Assembly (NCBI GenBank): GCA_002699585.1 | Contig: PABP01000032.1 | Coordinates: 76,636-140,635, forward strand | Length of the DNA: 64,000 bases | From: Anaerolineaceae bacterium | GTDB lineage: Bacteria; Chloroflexota; Anaerolineae; Aggregatilineales; Phototrophicaceae | Direction: 5' to 3' | Shown here: positions 1-7,749 of the stretch, piece by piece | Numbering within the stretch: the first letter of the stretch is position 1 | Layout of the letters: every line of letters starts with the position of its first letter | Notes under the pieces: model-generated | What the model saw: only the letters and a program-made list of their open reading frames with translations | The model's database searches: none | What the model was told of the DNA's origin: nothing | Program-made: the position numbers and the translations under genes

Positions 1-176
1 TTACCATCATCCAAACACGCTTGCAGATGCTTCATCCATGTGCTTTTTCGCTGTACAGGCACGTTGTCTATGGCAATTAAGGTATTAGATGCACAGCCAC
101 AACTTGTCGCGGCAGAACCACAGCCACAGCCTGTTGTGTTCTCGATAGCTTCAATTTTGATGTCTTGAGCGTTCAT
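1..176 (-). CDS. Small Cys-rich protein, 3' end beyond window
   Basis: Reads from an ATG at 176-174 behind a clear GGAGAG ribosome site and is still open at the window edge, so only the first 58 codons are visible. The N-terminal part carries a dense cysteine cluster (GCGCGSAATSCGCAS, about residues 16-30), followed by a non-Cys stretch beginning NTLIAIDNVP. Clustered Cys next to a MerR-regulated promoter suggests metal binding or a metal-linked redox role, but I do not recognise the family. It lies 44 bp downstream of the SelW-like gene in the same direction and is probably its operon partner, so it should respond to the same metal. It could be a metallothionein-like or chaperone-type protein; the missing C-terminus prevents a firmer call. 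Confidence 0.6.
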   Translation of the reverse strand, partial: MNAQDIKIEAIENTTGCGCGSAATSCGCASNTLIAIDNVPVQRKSTWMKHLQACLDDG

Positions 177-220
177 TTTCTCTCTCCTTGAAATTGAATA
201 TTTATAGGCAATTTTCTTCG

Positions 221-514
221 CTAATCTCGCGGATATTTTTCAACCTGACGACCCATTGCTTTTTCAAATAGCTCCAGTACCTCGCCATCTTCTGGAAAGC
301 GTTTCTGTTCGGCTTTTGAAAAAATGACAGTATCATCCACCGTCACATCAAATGTGCCTTTGCTCCCCATAACAAATTCAAGACGATCTATGAGATGCTG
401 GTAGTCTCGCACCAGTGCTTCGCTGACGGCGAGAGCCTGCTGACTGTAGTCACAGGGAACACAATATTCAATTGATACAGTATGCTTTTGAGCCTGGAGC
501 GGTATATCTGTCAT
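221..514 (-). CDS. SelT/SelW/SelH (Rdx)-family thioredoxin-like protein
   Basis: A 97-residue protein with an N-terminal CxxC motif (YCVPCDY, Cys18 and Cys21) on a first beta strand, followed by a helix and a C-terminal F-x-K-x-E-x-KRFP segment. This is the layout of the Rdx/SelW family, small thioredoxin-fold proteins with an uncertain redox role. The open frame extends further upstream, but the ATG at 514-512 has an AAGGAAG ribosome site just before it and matches the family length, so it is preferred. It is first in a two-gene minus-strand operon driven by the MerR-type promoter at 606-636, with a leader of about 90 nt. Cysteine replaces selenocysteine here. The physiological substrate is unknown. 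Confidence 0.7.
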   Translation of the reverse strand: MTDIPLQAQKHTVSIEYCVPCDYSQQALAVSEALVRDYQHLIDRLEFVMGSKGTFDVTVDDTVIFSKAEQKRFPEDGEVLELFEKAMGRQVEKYPRD

Positions 515-605
515 GAGTTTCTTCCTTAATTTGATCGGTATGAGATACAAAGTTGATAGTTGAATTCGCTTGCACTGAGGCTTGCTCATCAACACGTTCC
601 CATTT

Positions 606-639
606 ACCATAAAACTTAAACCTAACTTCAAGTCAAGGT
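606..639 (-). promoter_or_regulatory. MerR-type promoter with 19-bp spacer and operator dyad
   Basis: On the minus strand a -35 TTGACT (631-636) and a -10 TATGGT (606-611) are separated by exactly 19 bp, the over-long spacing characteristic of MerR-activated promoters. Inside the spacer and -35 lies a dyad with outer arms ACCTTGACTT and AAGTTAGGT (620-639). The regulator gene starts 29 bp away on the opposite strand. Metal-bound regulator is expected to underwind this promoter and switch on the SelW-like/Cys-rich pair. Confidence 0.75.
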
Positions 640-670
640 ATATTTTGAGTTTTAATCGGAGCTTAATGTG

Positions 671-1129
671 ATGAAAATTGGGGAACTTGCTGAACGGACA
701 AATACACCCGCCTCTACGATCCGTTATTACGAACGGGCAGGTGTTTTGCCGAAACCCGAAAGAATTAGTGGTCAACGCCAGTATGACGAGAAGGTAATTG
801 AAGAACTTGAAGCGATTAAGATTGCACAGAATCTGGGTTTCAACCTTGATGAGATCAAGCTTTTACTGGAAACATTCCGTTCAAGTCAGGAGCCATCTGA
901 GGAATGCAGAAATTTGACACAGCAAAAGCTGGTAGAAATCGACAAGATTATTGCGGAGGCTCAAAATATGAAACGGATACTGGAACACGGGATCACATGC
1001 AATTGTGCTTCGCTTCAAGGGTGTTACTTGCAAGAGGAAAAAGAACTGGCAACAGATCAGGAGCGTGAGTGTATTCTCGACCAACTGGTAGACGATGCAC
1101 AGGAGCAAAACATGGGATACAACGACTAA
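671..1129 (+). CDS. MerR-family metal-responsive regulator
   Basis: A cytoplasmic transcription activator of about 152 residues. The N-terminus is a winged helix-turn-helix (KIGELAERTNTPASTIRYYE) followed by the long dimerisation helix. Cysteines placed like those of metal sensors of the MerR/PbrR/ZntR group are present: one at the start of the dimer helix (SEEC, about residue 79) and a CNCASLQGC loop near residues 110-118, plus a further Cys near 134. This pattern supports thiophilic metal sensing (Hg, Pb, Cd or Zn), but which metal cannot be read from the sequence. A GGAG site serves either a GTG at 668 or the ATG at 671; ATG is chosen by family practice. It diverges from, and should control, the promoter at 606-636. 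Confidence 0.85.
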   Translation: MKIGELAERTNTPASTIRYYERAGVLPKPERISGQRQYDEKVIEELEAIKIAQNLGFNLDEIKLLLETFRSSQEPSEECRNLTQQKLVEIDKIIAEAQNMKRILEHGITCNCASLQGCYLQEEKELATDQERECILDQLVDDAQEQNMGYND

Positions 1130-1138
1130 AATCTAAAC

Positions 1139-2170
1139 TTACCATTCGCCGTGTGACTCCACAAAGTTCACTCCTTCTGAGGATAATAAAGGGATGAAAG
1201 TTTTAAGACTAAAGATTTGCTCACTGTGGTAAACACCTGTTGGTGGTCTACTCTGAATCAATTTTAGGATCGATTCAGTAGCAATAAGGGCTGTGATTTT
1301 TGCTTCACCCTTGCCTCTAAGCCATGATTGGTACACTTGACCAGGTAGGTTACCTGTAACTCGGGATGTGAGTACAAAGACATCTGAACCAAAGCGAAAT
1401 TTCTGAATAACTGATACCAGCCAATTTCTGAATGCTGGATTCCTAAACAACCAGCCGAGACGCAGAATACGAACCAGCCCAATGAAATGAGTAGATAATA
1501 CCCGGTCATAGCATCCCCAAGAAAATGCCTCGCCTATTGGTAAGGTTTTTTCTATCATATACTGGTCAGCAAACGCAAAACGATATGCGGTACGCACGCC
1601 AAATTCTTCTCCCATGTTGATTTCGATACGATTCACTGCATATCGATCACCATAGTGACTAATTGTCCAATTGGCAGACGCTGAACCGAAGACTTCTCCC
1701 AAACCAAGGAGGGCAACATTGTCCACACGCTTTGCTTCTCCAAACTTTTCAACACCGTGTTTTGCCATCAAGTTAGAAATGCCTGGCATCAGTCCTACGC
1801 TTATCAATGCTGTTGTATGATGTTCCCTGGCGAGATCGTCCAGTGCTTCGATATTTGACAAAACATCTGGCTCGGCAGAAATATCCACATAGTTGATGCT
1901 TCTTTCAAGACAAGCTCGAGGAAAACGATCATCGGGTAGGTCGAAGCAAGTGACAACTAAATCAACATCCGTAAGCACGTTATCATAATTCTCTACAGAC
2001 CCTACATCAATTTCGCGAGCTGTTGCTCGTTCACCGTATTTGTTTGCTTCTGCCTGTGCTTGCGTGTATCTTCTGCCTGCAACAATGACATGTACATTCG
2101 ATTTTTCAATTAAAAACCTGGCAATCATGCTACCTATATTGCCATAGCCTCCCAATATGAGAACACTCAC
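1139..2170 (-). CDS. Saccharopine dehydrogenase-like NAD(P)-binding protein
   Basis: A 343-residue protein opening with a Rossmann dinucleotide-binding segment (VLILGGYGNIGSMIARFL) and continuing with the D-V-x-D-LVV-x-C segment and a predicted catalytic C-terminal half, as in the saccharopine dehydrogenase/lysine-ketoglutarate reductase superfamily. In bacteria such proteins rarely take part in lysine metabolism and the substrate is usually unknown. Start is the GTG at 2170, with GGGAG just upstream. It sits 54 bp downstream of a methyltransferase gene in a minus-strand run with the PCuAC gene, so it may be an accessory enzyme of that operon, but nothing in the sequence ties it to metals. 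It converges on the MerR gene with only 9 bp between the stops. Confidence 0.7.
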   Translation of the reverse strand: MSVLILGGYGNIGSMIARFLIEKSNVHVIVAGRRYTQAQAEANKYGERATAREIDVGSVENYDNVLTDVDLVVTCFDLPDDRFPRACLERSINYVDISAEPDVLSNIEALDDLAREHHTTALISVGLMPGISNLMAKHGVEKFGEAKRVDNVALLGLGEVFGSASANWTISHYGDRYAVNRIEINMGEEFGVRTAYRFAFADQYMIEKTLPIGEAFSWGCYDRVLSTHFIGLVRILRLGWLFRNPAFRNWLVSVIQKFRFGSDVFVLTSRVTGNLPGQVYQSWLRGKGEAKITALIATESILKLIQSRPPTGVYHSEQIFSLKTFIPLLSSEGVNFVESHGEW

Positions 2171-2224
2171 TCATATCTCCCATTTTGATCAATACAAAAA
2201 TTGTTTACAGGCATCAAGCGTGTT

Positions 2225-2884
2225 CTATAGTTTGTGTCCAGTTACATATCGATAGACATCACGCACTTCTATGACGTTTACCTTAACAAACCCTGCCTCA
2301 CCAAAGAGTTTGTACCATTTTTCATGGCTGTTGTACACGTTTGCAATCGTCTCTCTACTGGAGAGACACCCTATACTTCCACCCGATTTCAATACGCGAT
2401 AGGCTTCTGCCAAAACCAATGACTTCTCTTTGTCATTAAGATGAAGCAACATGAAAGCGGTCACTATCCGATCAAAGCTTTGATCAACAAAAGGCAGATA
2501 AATAACATTACCCTTCAGCATAATTGGTTGCCGAGCCTGACGTTTCTTCACGAATTGGTGAAGCATCTCAGATGAAAGGTCAATACCAATACTCAAGCGG
2601 CTCATTTTTGCGGCGGGCAATGTAAGCACACCAGTGCCACATCCAAGATCGAGTACCGTATCTGTTGTCTCCAAATTGACGTTGCGTAATAGTTGCGTAG
2701 CCACTTCTTGATAATCATCTAAAAGCTTAGAAGCTACTGAATCGTATATAGGGGCGATGAGTCTGTAAAAGAACTTGATGACGGGTCGCCAGCGTGTGCC
2801 ACGCAGATATTTGTCTACTTGTGCTCCCTTCATCACACCATAACGGAGCCATTTTGCTACGCCTCGGTAACTGTCATTACTCAT
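2225..2884 (-). CDS. Class I SAM-dependent methyltransferase
   Basis: A 219-residue cytosolic methyltransferase. Motif I, DTVLDLGCGTGVLTLP, lies near residues 75-90, followed by the acidic motif II (IGIDLSSEML) and a post-I region FDRIVTAFMLLHL, all typical of the Methyltransf_11 family. The N-terminus (about 65 residues, FYRLIAPIYDSVASKLL) resembles UbiE/COQ5-like enzymes. It lacks the Cys triad expected in ArsM arsenite methyltransferases, so arsenic methylation is not supported. Its ATG overlaps the end of the PCuAC gene by 8 nt, indicating translational coupling. A remnant of what may be a related methyltransferase N-terminus precedes the second PCuAC copy near 7.6 kb, suggesting that methyltransferase and PCuAC genes have travelled together. 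Substrate unknown. Confidence 0.75.
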   Translation of the reverse strand: MSNDSYRGVAKWLRYGVMKGAQVDKYLRGTRWRPVIKFFYRLIAPIYDSVASKLLDDYQEVATQLLRNVNLETTDTVLDLGCGTGVLTLPAAKMSRLSIGIDLSSEMLHQFVKKRQARQPIMLKGNVIYLPFVDQSFDRIVTAFMLLHLNDKEKSLVLAEAYRVLKSGGSIGCLSSRETIANVYNSHEKWYKLFGEAGFVKVNVIEVRDVYRYVTGHKL

Positions 2885-3342
2885 CGTTGATTTGCCCGGT
2901 TGAACTCACTGTCGCAGGAACGGCGATTTCCCCGGCGTTTTCAAACGTAAGAAGTAGCTCAACTTCTTGACCCTCTGTCAGGTTCTCGCTCAATTGCATA
3001 ATCATTACATGGAGTTCGCCCTGCCTGAACTCGACCGTAGCGTTACGCGGAATCTCAATGCCATCTTCCTGGAGTACCATGCGGGCAACATCATCAACTG
3101 TCTGTGTCTCATGTACTTCAAGCGATTCGGAAAAGTCCGCTGAGATGCTCAATAGGCGATCTGCGCCATCTCCTGTATTTCGAATCACCATGTAGGCGGC
3201 AGTAGGCGGTCCATCAATTTCCCCGGGACGTATCCATGCATTGGTTACAGTGATTTCACTTGTATCTGTCATATTCCCACATGCAGCCATAATGGTTGAT
3301 AGCAATAACAACCCCTATAAGCATAAGACCTTTTTTAATCAT
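2877..3342 (-). pseudogene. PCu(A)C-type copper chaperone lipoprotein with frameshift in the signal peptide
   Basis: The mature part is a PCu(A)C periplasmic copper chaperone: a beta-rich domain with the Cu(I)-binding pattern H-(M)-x10-M...H-x-M, seen as EVHETQTVDDVARM and LHVMIM. The expected start is ATG at 3342-3340 (MIKKGLMLIG...). Compared with the near-identical copy at 7.34-7.56 kb, this copy has one extra base in a run of four C (plus strand, about 3312-3315), which throws the signal peptide out of frame before the lipobox (STIMAAC). As written, only a TTG at 3311 without a ribosome site opens the chaperone frame, and it would lack the basic n-region of the signal. Either the gene is recently broken or the base is a sequencing error; the chaperone domain itself is intact. 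Confidence 0.7.
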
Positions 3343-3722
3343 TGCTTTATCCTAATTCAAATAGCTTCCTTATTTATCGGAGTTCTGCCTTCATATCGCT
3401 TGCTACAACTATGGAACATTGTAGCAGATTAAAGTCATCGTGTTCTGCTTCGTTGTAATTAGAGCAAGGTTTCTTCAGACGTTCCCATGCCTGATAGTCA
3501 ACAATCGCTGTGCTGAACTCACCTGCGCCCAATTATACTTGCGAGGAAGGGGACATCCAGATTTAGCAAGTCTTGTTCATATAACGCGAAATTCGGCTGA
3601 AATTGTAATTTGTTGCTGAAGCAGCAATAGTTATGACTTTACCTGCTGTGCCCATTTAACTTCATTCAACAACACCGAGTCATACCGTGATAGAAGGGTA
3701 GTTCACGCGACTCAAACGAAGA
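3343..3722. other. Non-coding gap between PCuAC and P1B-ATPase genes
   Basis: About 380 bp without a convincing reading frame. A short perfect inverted repeat (TTGCTG/CAGCAA, loop AAG) lies at 3613-3627 with no U-run after it. The stretch probably holds the promoter of the PCuAC-methyltransferase operon and the end of the ATPase transcript, but no strong -35/-10 pair could be assigned. Confidence 0.4.
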
Positions 3723-5852
3723 CTATCCGCGCAACATTCGCAACCCACTGCCGATCACGATGAATTCACTGATCTCGTGCCCAATCACAGCAATAGGTAG
3801 CGTAAATGCCCCTGTCAATGCTCCGACAACGAGAATAGTGATCACAACTGCTGATAACGCCAAGTTCTGGTTCACAACAGTTTGGTTGCGCTTAGCAAGC
3901 TGCAGAGCATACACGAGTTTCCCAAGGTCATCAGCCATCAGTGCGACATCGGCAGTTTCAAGTGCGACATCAGTTCCCGCTGCACCCATTGCAATACCAA
4001 CCGTGGCTTCCGCCAGTGCAGGTGCATCATTTACACCATCCCCGACCATTGCCACATGACCGTGTTTCTGGGCGAGTTCTTGCACTCGTACTACCTTACC
4101 TTCTGGTTTAAGGTCTGCGTAGACCTCATCCACACCAACTTCGCGTGCAATTGCCTGAGCGGTGCGAGCGTTGTCGCCAGTCAACATGGCGACTCGAACA
4201 CCAGCCTGATGTAAGACTTCTATTGTTTCACGTGCATTTTGGCGAATGGTGTCGCGGATGGCAATTAAACCCCATGGCGCTTGTTTGTCTCCAATCACGA
4301 TTACTGTTTTGCCCTCATTCTGTAATGCTTCGATCTCAGTCATATATTCTGTCATCGGAATATTTAGCTGGTTTGCGAACAAGTCAGGACTGCCTGCGTA
4401 GATTGCAGATCCATTTACGCGAGCCGAGACACCAGCGCCTGTCAGAGAATGAAAGTCAGTCACTTCTGGAGGTCTAATGCCCTGTGCTTCTGCTTTTCGC
4501 ATCACAGCCTTCGCCAGAGGATGCTGACTTAGACGTTCTACCCCGGCGGCAATGGTTAATAATTGCTCAGATGAGGTAATCCCATCTAACTGTTCATCTT
4601 TCAGTAGAATTACATCCGTCACTTCTGGTTCACCATGGGTTAAAGTGCCCGTTTTATCCAGAGCAACAACTGTAATTTTAGCAAGTTGTTCGACATATCT
4701 GCCGCCCTTAATCAAAACACCTTTGCGTGCTCCTGTTCCGAGTGTTGCAACCATTGTGATGGGAATAGAGATAACAAGCGCACACGGAGCAGCCGCAACG
4801 ATGAACACAACGGATCTTGTCAACCATGTCTCCCAAGCACCATTGAATAGCAGGGGAGGCAACAGTGCAAACAAAATACCGACTAACAGCACTAGCGGAC
4901 TATATACCTTGCCAAAACGCTCGATGAAACGCTGGCTACTACCTTTCTTTTCCTGTGCTTCCTCGACCATATGAATAATGCGTGCAATGGTATTGTCCGC
5001 AAAAGTTTTCGTAGCACGCACTTCCAGTGCACCCTGCTCGTTGATACTGCCCGCAAATACAGTATCTTCCGGTTGCTTTTCCACAGGGACACTTTCACCT
5101 GTTACTGGCGCTTGGTTAACATTCGATTCGCCAGCGATCACCACGCCATCGGTTGGAATGGATTGCCCCGGCTTCACAATGAATACATCCCCGACAAGAA
5201 GTTCTTCAACAGGCACTTCGGATTCACGCCCATCTCGCCGAACAAACGCCATTTTGGGGGTCAAGTCCATCAACGCTCGAACTGCTGATCGAGTTTTCTC
5301 TTCGGTATAGCCCTCGGCCGCTTCCGAGATAGAATACAAGAAAACCAACATAGCTGCTTCAGCAGGTTCGCCTAACAACAGGGCTGCGACTGCTGCGATA
5401 GACATGAGAAGTTCGATCCCAACTTCTCGCTCGAAGATCAGCTCTTCAAGAGCCTCACGCCCAAAGTAATATCCGCCAATCCCAACGGCTGAAATGTATA
5501 TGCCATAAGTGACGATCTGCGTTACTCCGGCTTGTCCCAGAAGCCAACCAACCAGTAGCAACACACCAGCGACAACCGCCGTAATGACTTTTGGATTTCG
5601 CCAGATTTCTGGTTGCTGTGGAACGGCACGTCCCTCCTGTGGGGGAAAACCGAGTTCGTCCAACTTCTCGCGCAAAGTATCCGATGATGTTCTTAGGGGA
5701 TCATAGGTTAGTGACACCTTTGCGGACTTGGGATAGACTTTTAACTCAACTAGACCGTTGCTATTATCAAGTCCTCGCTTAATTGTTGAGGCATCATGCT
5801 CGCAGTCCAGATTACCCACGTACACATCAAGTTGTATGTTTTTCATTTTCAT
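3723..5852 (-). CDS. P1B-type heavy-metal ATPase with APC transmembrane motif
   Basis: A 709-residue inner-membrane metal pump. An N-terminal HMA-like fold has DCEHD where CxxC is usual, so the standard metal site is missing its second Cys. Membrane helices follow, then the actuator loop (TGES), the core membrane motif APC near residue 355 (AAAPCALVISIP) in place of CPC, the phosphorylation site DKTGTLTHG near residue 400, and the hinge GDGVNDAPAL. Zn/Cd/Pb pumps carry CPC and Co pumps SPC; APC removes the first metal-ligating Cys, so substrate cannot be inferred from family rules. It is third in a minus-strand operon after a CmtR-like sensor and a ZIP protein (63-bp gap), which favours Cd/Pb/Zn export. 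Start may be GTG 5855, ATG 5852 or ATG 5846; no ribosome site decides. Confidence 0.85.
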   Translation of the reverse strand: MKMKNIQLDVYVGNLDCEHDASTIKRGLDNSNGLVELKVYPKSAKVSLTYDPLRTSSDTLREKLDELGFPPQEGRAVPQQPEIWRNPKVITAVVAGVLLLVGWLLGQAGVTQIVTYGIYISAVGIGGYYFGREALEELIFEREVGIELLMSIAAVAALLLGEPAEAAMLVFLYSISEAAEGYTEEKTRSAVRALMDLTPKMAFVRRDGRESEVPVEELLVGDVFIVKPGQSIPTDGVVIAGESNVNQAPVTGESVPVEKQPEDTVFAGSINEQGALEVRATKTFADNTIARIIHMVEEAQEKKGSSQRFIERFGKVYSPLVLLVGILFALLPPLLFNGAWETWLTRSVVFIVAAAPCALVISIPITMVATLGTGARKGVLIKGGRYVEQLAKITVVALDKTGTLTHGEPEVTDVILLKDEQLDGITSSEQLLTIAAGVERLSQHPLAKAVMRKAEAQGIRPPEVTDFHSLTGAGVSARVNGSAIYAGSPDLFANQLNIPMTEYMTEIEALQNEGKTVIVIGDKQAPWGLIAIRDTIRQNARETIEVLHQAGVRVAMLTGDNARTAQAIAREVGVDEVYADLKPEGKVVRVQELAQKHGHVAMVGDGVNDAPALAEATVGIAMGAAGTDVALETADVALMADDLGKLVYALQLAKRNQTVVNQNLALSAVVITILVVGALTGAFTLPIAVIGHEISEFIVIGSGLRMLRG

Positions 5853-5917
5853 CACTTTCTAATCACATCATTTTCTTAAAATCAATGGCGTTGTACGATT
5901 TTAATCGTTAATGTTCT

Positions 5918-6673
5918 CTATCCACCGAAGTATCCTGTGATAAGAGCAAAAAGAGCAAAACCAATAACTAGCATCAAGACACCGAGAGGATCTTCCTCAG
6001 TGTCTTGATCTATACGAAACTTACGCGCCTGTACAAGCATTTCATCAATGGCCACTCTCAACAGAATTCCAGCAGTGAATGCCAGCAAACTCAACTTAAC
6101 TAATTCAGATTGATCCCGAATGATCCAGTAACCTACTGTCGCGCCCACTGTTACAGGAACAATAAAAGAAGCTGAAAGTAGTATGCGCTTCCACCGTGTT
6201 ACCTCTTTCTGCTTAAAGGAAACAATTGTTGCAAAACCCTCAGGTATGTTCGAAGGGAGATTAGCAACCGCTAACAGAATCCCTAACTGCTGTTTCATAC
6301 TAAGTCCTGTACTTATCATCAAACCATCAACAAATAAATCTACAGCAGTAGCGAAATAAATCATGAGCGGAGTTGTATCACTATCATCAGCTTGATCTGT
6401 GCGCCGATGAATAAACTCGATAACTTTGTCCAAAATAACGGAAAATATAGCACCTACTATAAATAATAAAATAACTAACCAAATCGCTTCGCTATTAAGA
6501 GCTTCGGGTATCAACTCCACTCCCACGATGGCTAAGAGGATGCCCGTTGCAGCATACAAAGATAAACTTATGAATCGATTCGAGTAGTCGAAAACTTCAA
6601 CCAACACCCCTCCTATAAAGTTGCCTAGGGCAGGCAGGATTGCCAGCCCTAAAACATTTAAATATTCATCCAT
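5918..6673 (-). CDS. ZIP-family metal transporter, module 1
   Basis: A 251-residue membrane protein with about eight hydrophobic helices. The signature of ZIP helix IV appears as LPSNIPEGFATI, with Ser-Asn in place of the usual His-Asn, and helix V shows AGILLRVAIDEM instead of HE-x-PHE. Both changes remove histidines that normally bind Zn in the pore, so metal, direction or mechanism may differ from canonical ZIPs. The start ATG at 6673 has AGGA seven bases upstream. The protein is a clear paralogue of the one at 7750-8499 (shared opening ALGNF-GG and central PEGFATI). It lies between a CmtR-like repressor gene and a metal ATPase gene, so expression should follow that metal sensor. Confidence 0.8.
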   Translation of the reverse strand: MDEYLNVLGLAILPALGNFIGGVLVEVFDYSNRFISLSLYAATGILLAIVGVELIPEALNSEAIWLVILLFIVGAIFSVILDKVIEFIHRRTDQADDSDTTPLMIYFATAVDLFVDGLMISTGLSMKQQLGILLAVANLPSNIPEGFATIVSFKQKEVTRWKRILLSASFIVPVTVGATVGYWIIRDQSELVKLSLLAFTAGILLRVAIDEMLVQARKFRIDQDTEEDPLGVLMLVIGFALFALITGYFGG

Positions 6674-6746
6674 TGTTTAATCCTATGATTTAATGGCTTG
6701 CACGGTTGGCTGGGTTCCAGCATGTTCATCCTATACTTTTAACCTA

Positions 6747-7112
6747 TTAATCTTTTAGAGTAGTTTCACTCTCATCATCCTGCATATCGTAGCGCGTGCA
6801 TTCGTAAATCCCACGAGCTATATCTGCCAGAAACGATTCAGATAACTCAAGCAATTCTGCTACACGGTCATCGCTCAAGCGATAGGTCACATAGCGTCCA
6901 GACTGTTGTGACATAACCAATCCGCAGTCCTTTAAGCAACCAAGATGGTTAGACACATTAGATTGCGTAAGATCAGTAGCTTCTACAAGCTGGCTCACGG
7001 TGAGCGGAGTAACACGAAGCGCATCCAGAATACACAAACGTGATGGATCACCAAATCCGCGAAATAATTTAGCTTTCAAGTCTATTTCCAATTGCTCCGA
7101 TGCAGTGGGCAT
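6747..7112 (-). CDS. ArsR/SmtB-family repressor, CmtR-like Cd/Pb sensor
   Basis: A 121-residue winged-helix dimeric repressor. The recognition helix region is TDLTQSNVSNHLGCLKDCGLV. Two Cys four residues apart on that helix (Cys59, Cys63) plus a third near the C-terminus (ECTRYD, Cys105) match the ligand set of Mycobacterium CmtR, which binds Cd(II) and Pb(II) and then leaves the DNA. I infer the same metals here. Start ATG at 7112 has GAGG eight bases upstream. A repeated AT-rich dyad immediately upstream (7125-7157) is the likely autoregulatory operator. The gene heads the operon with the ZIP and APC-motif ATPase genes. Confidence 0.85.
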   Translation of the reverse strand: MPTASEQLEIDLKAKLFRGFGDPSRLCILDALRVTPLTVSQLVEATDLTQSNVSNHLGCLKDCGLVMSQQSGRYVTYRLSDDRVAELLELSESFLADIARGIYECTRYDMQDDESETTLKD

Positions 7113-7124
7113 ATGACAACCTCT

Positions 7125-7157
7125 ATATCAGCATATCAGCATATGATGATATGATAT
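7125..7157. promoter_or_regulatory. Operator for the CmtR-like repressor
   Basis: Two copies of ATATCA (7125-7130, 7133-7138) face two copies of TGATAT (7147-7152, 7152-7157), giving nested inverted repeats around a central GCATATGA. The block begins 13 bp upstream of the repressor start codon. ArsR/SmtB repressors bind such AT-rich dyads, so negative autoregulation of the sensor-ZIP-ATPase operon is expected. Confidence 0.55.
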
Positions 7158-7266
7158 TTTGTTGTTTTTACTAGGGTTAGTTACACCAATGGGATAAAAA
7201 TCAAGTAGTAAATGGCGTGTTTAGATCAGTACAGAGTGAAGAATGCAAAAAGAGCGACCATTTTAA

Positions 7267-7725
7267 CTAGACGTAATTACAAGTCTGGTAGGTAGTGGCA
7301 AGATTATGGTGCAATTGGAAAACGCTACATAGTATCATTTCGGAAAAGTCCGCTAAGATGCTCAATAGGCAATCTGCGCCATCTCCTGTATTTCGAATCA
7401 CCATGTAGGCGGCAGTAGGCGGTCCATCAATTTCGCCGGGACGTATCCAAGCATTGGTTACAGTAATTTCACTTGTATCTGTCGTATTCCCACATGCAAC
7501 CATAATGGTTGATAGCAGTAATAATCCAATAAACGTAAGACCATTTCCAATCATTCTTTTCTCCATAGTTGTTATCTGATAACCCAGTTTCTCAAAACGT
7601 GCTAGTTCCATGTGCACGGTCTCCAACGGTGTAGTCGCAATAATTGGTCCAAGACGACTTCGAACGTAAAATGGTGCATAGAAACCATATCGAACTCGAT
7701 TCCACCAGTTTGCGTTCAAACTCAT
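7267..7725 (-). pseudogene. Broken duplicate: possible methyltransferase remnant plus truncated PCuAC gene
   Basis: One long frame contains two unrelated remnants. The first about 55 codons (NWWNRVRYGFYAPFYV...) look like the N-terminus of a SAM methyltransferase whose catalytic domain is absent. They are followed by an in-frame copy of the PCuAC lipoprotein, beginning MIGNGLTFIG with a proper lipobox (STIMVAC, ATG about 7554). From about 7339 to 7520 the DNA is nearly identical to 3126-3305, in the same orientation. After DFSE the homology stops and the last 23 residues are unrelated, so the copper-binding His/Met motifs are lost. The copy keeps the signal peptide that is frameshifted in the first copy, showing a recent segmental duplication followed by decay of different parts. 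Confidence 0.7.
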
Positions 7726-7749
7726 TTTCTTTATTGTTAGAGAATGACT

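Noticed and set aside
515-775. Upstream extension of the SelW-like frame to 184 residues
   Set aside because: The extension runs through the MerR promoter and the MerR gene start, has no ribosome site and no family similarity; ATG 514 has a good ribosome site.
2225-2884. ArsM arsenite methyltransferase
   Set aside because: The methyltransferase lacks the conserved Cys residues that bind As(III) in ArsM.
3723-5855. Plus-strand frames of 99-140 codons opposite the metal ATPase
   Set aside because: They are shadows of a gene with clear P-type ATPase motifs and have no ribosome sites or known domains.
7300-7500. A second functional copper chaperone
   Set aside because: The frame diverges right after DFSE, and the His/Met copper motifs are absent.
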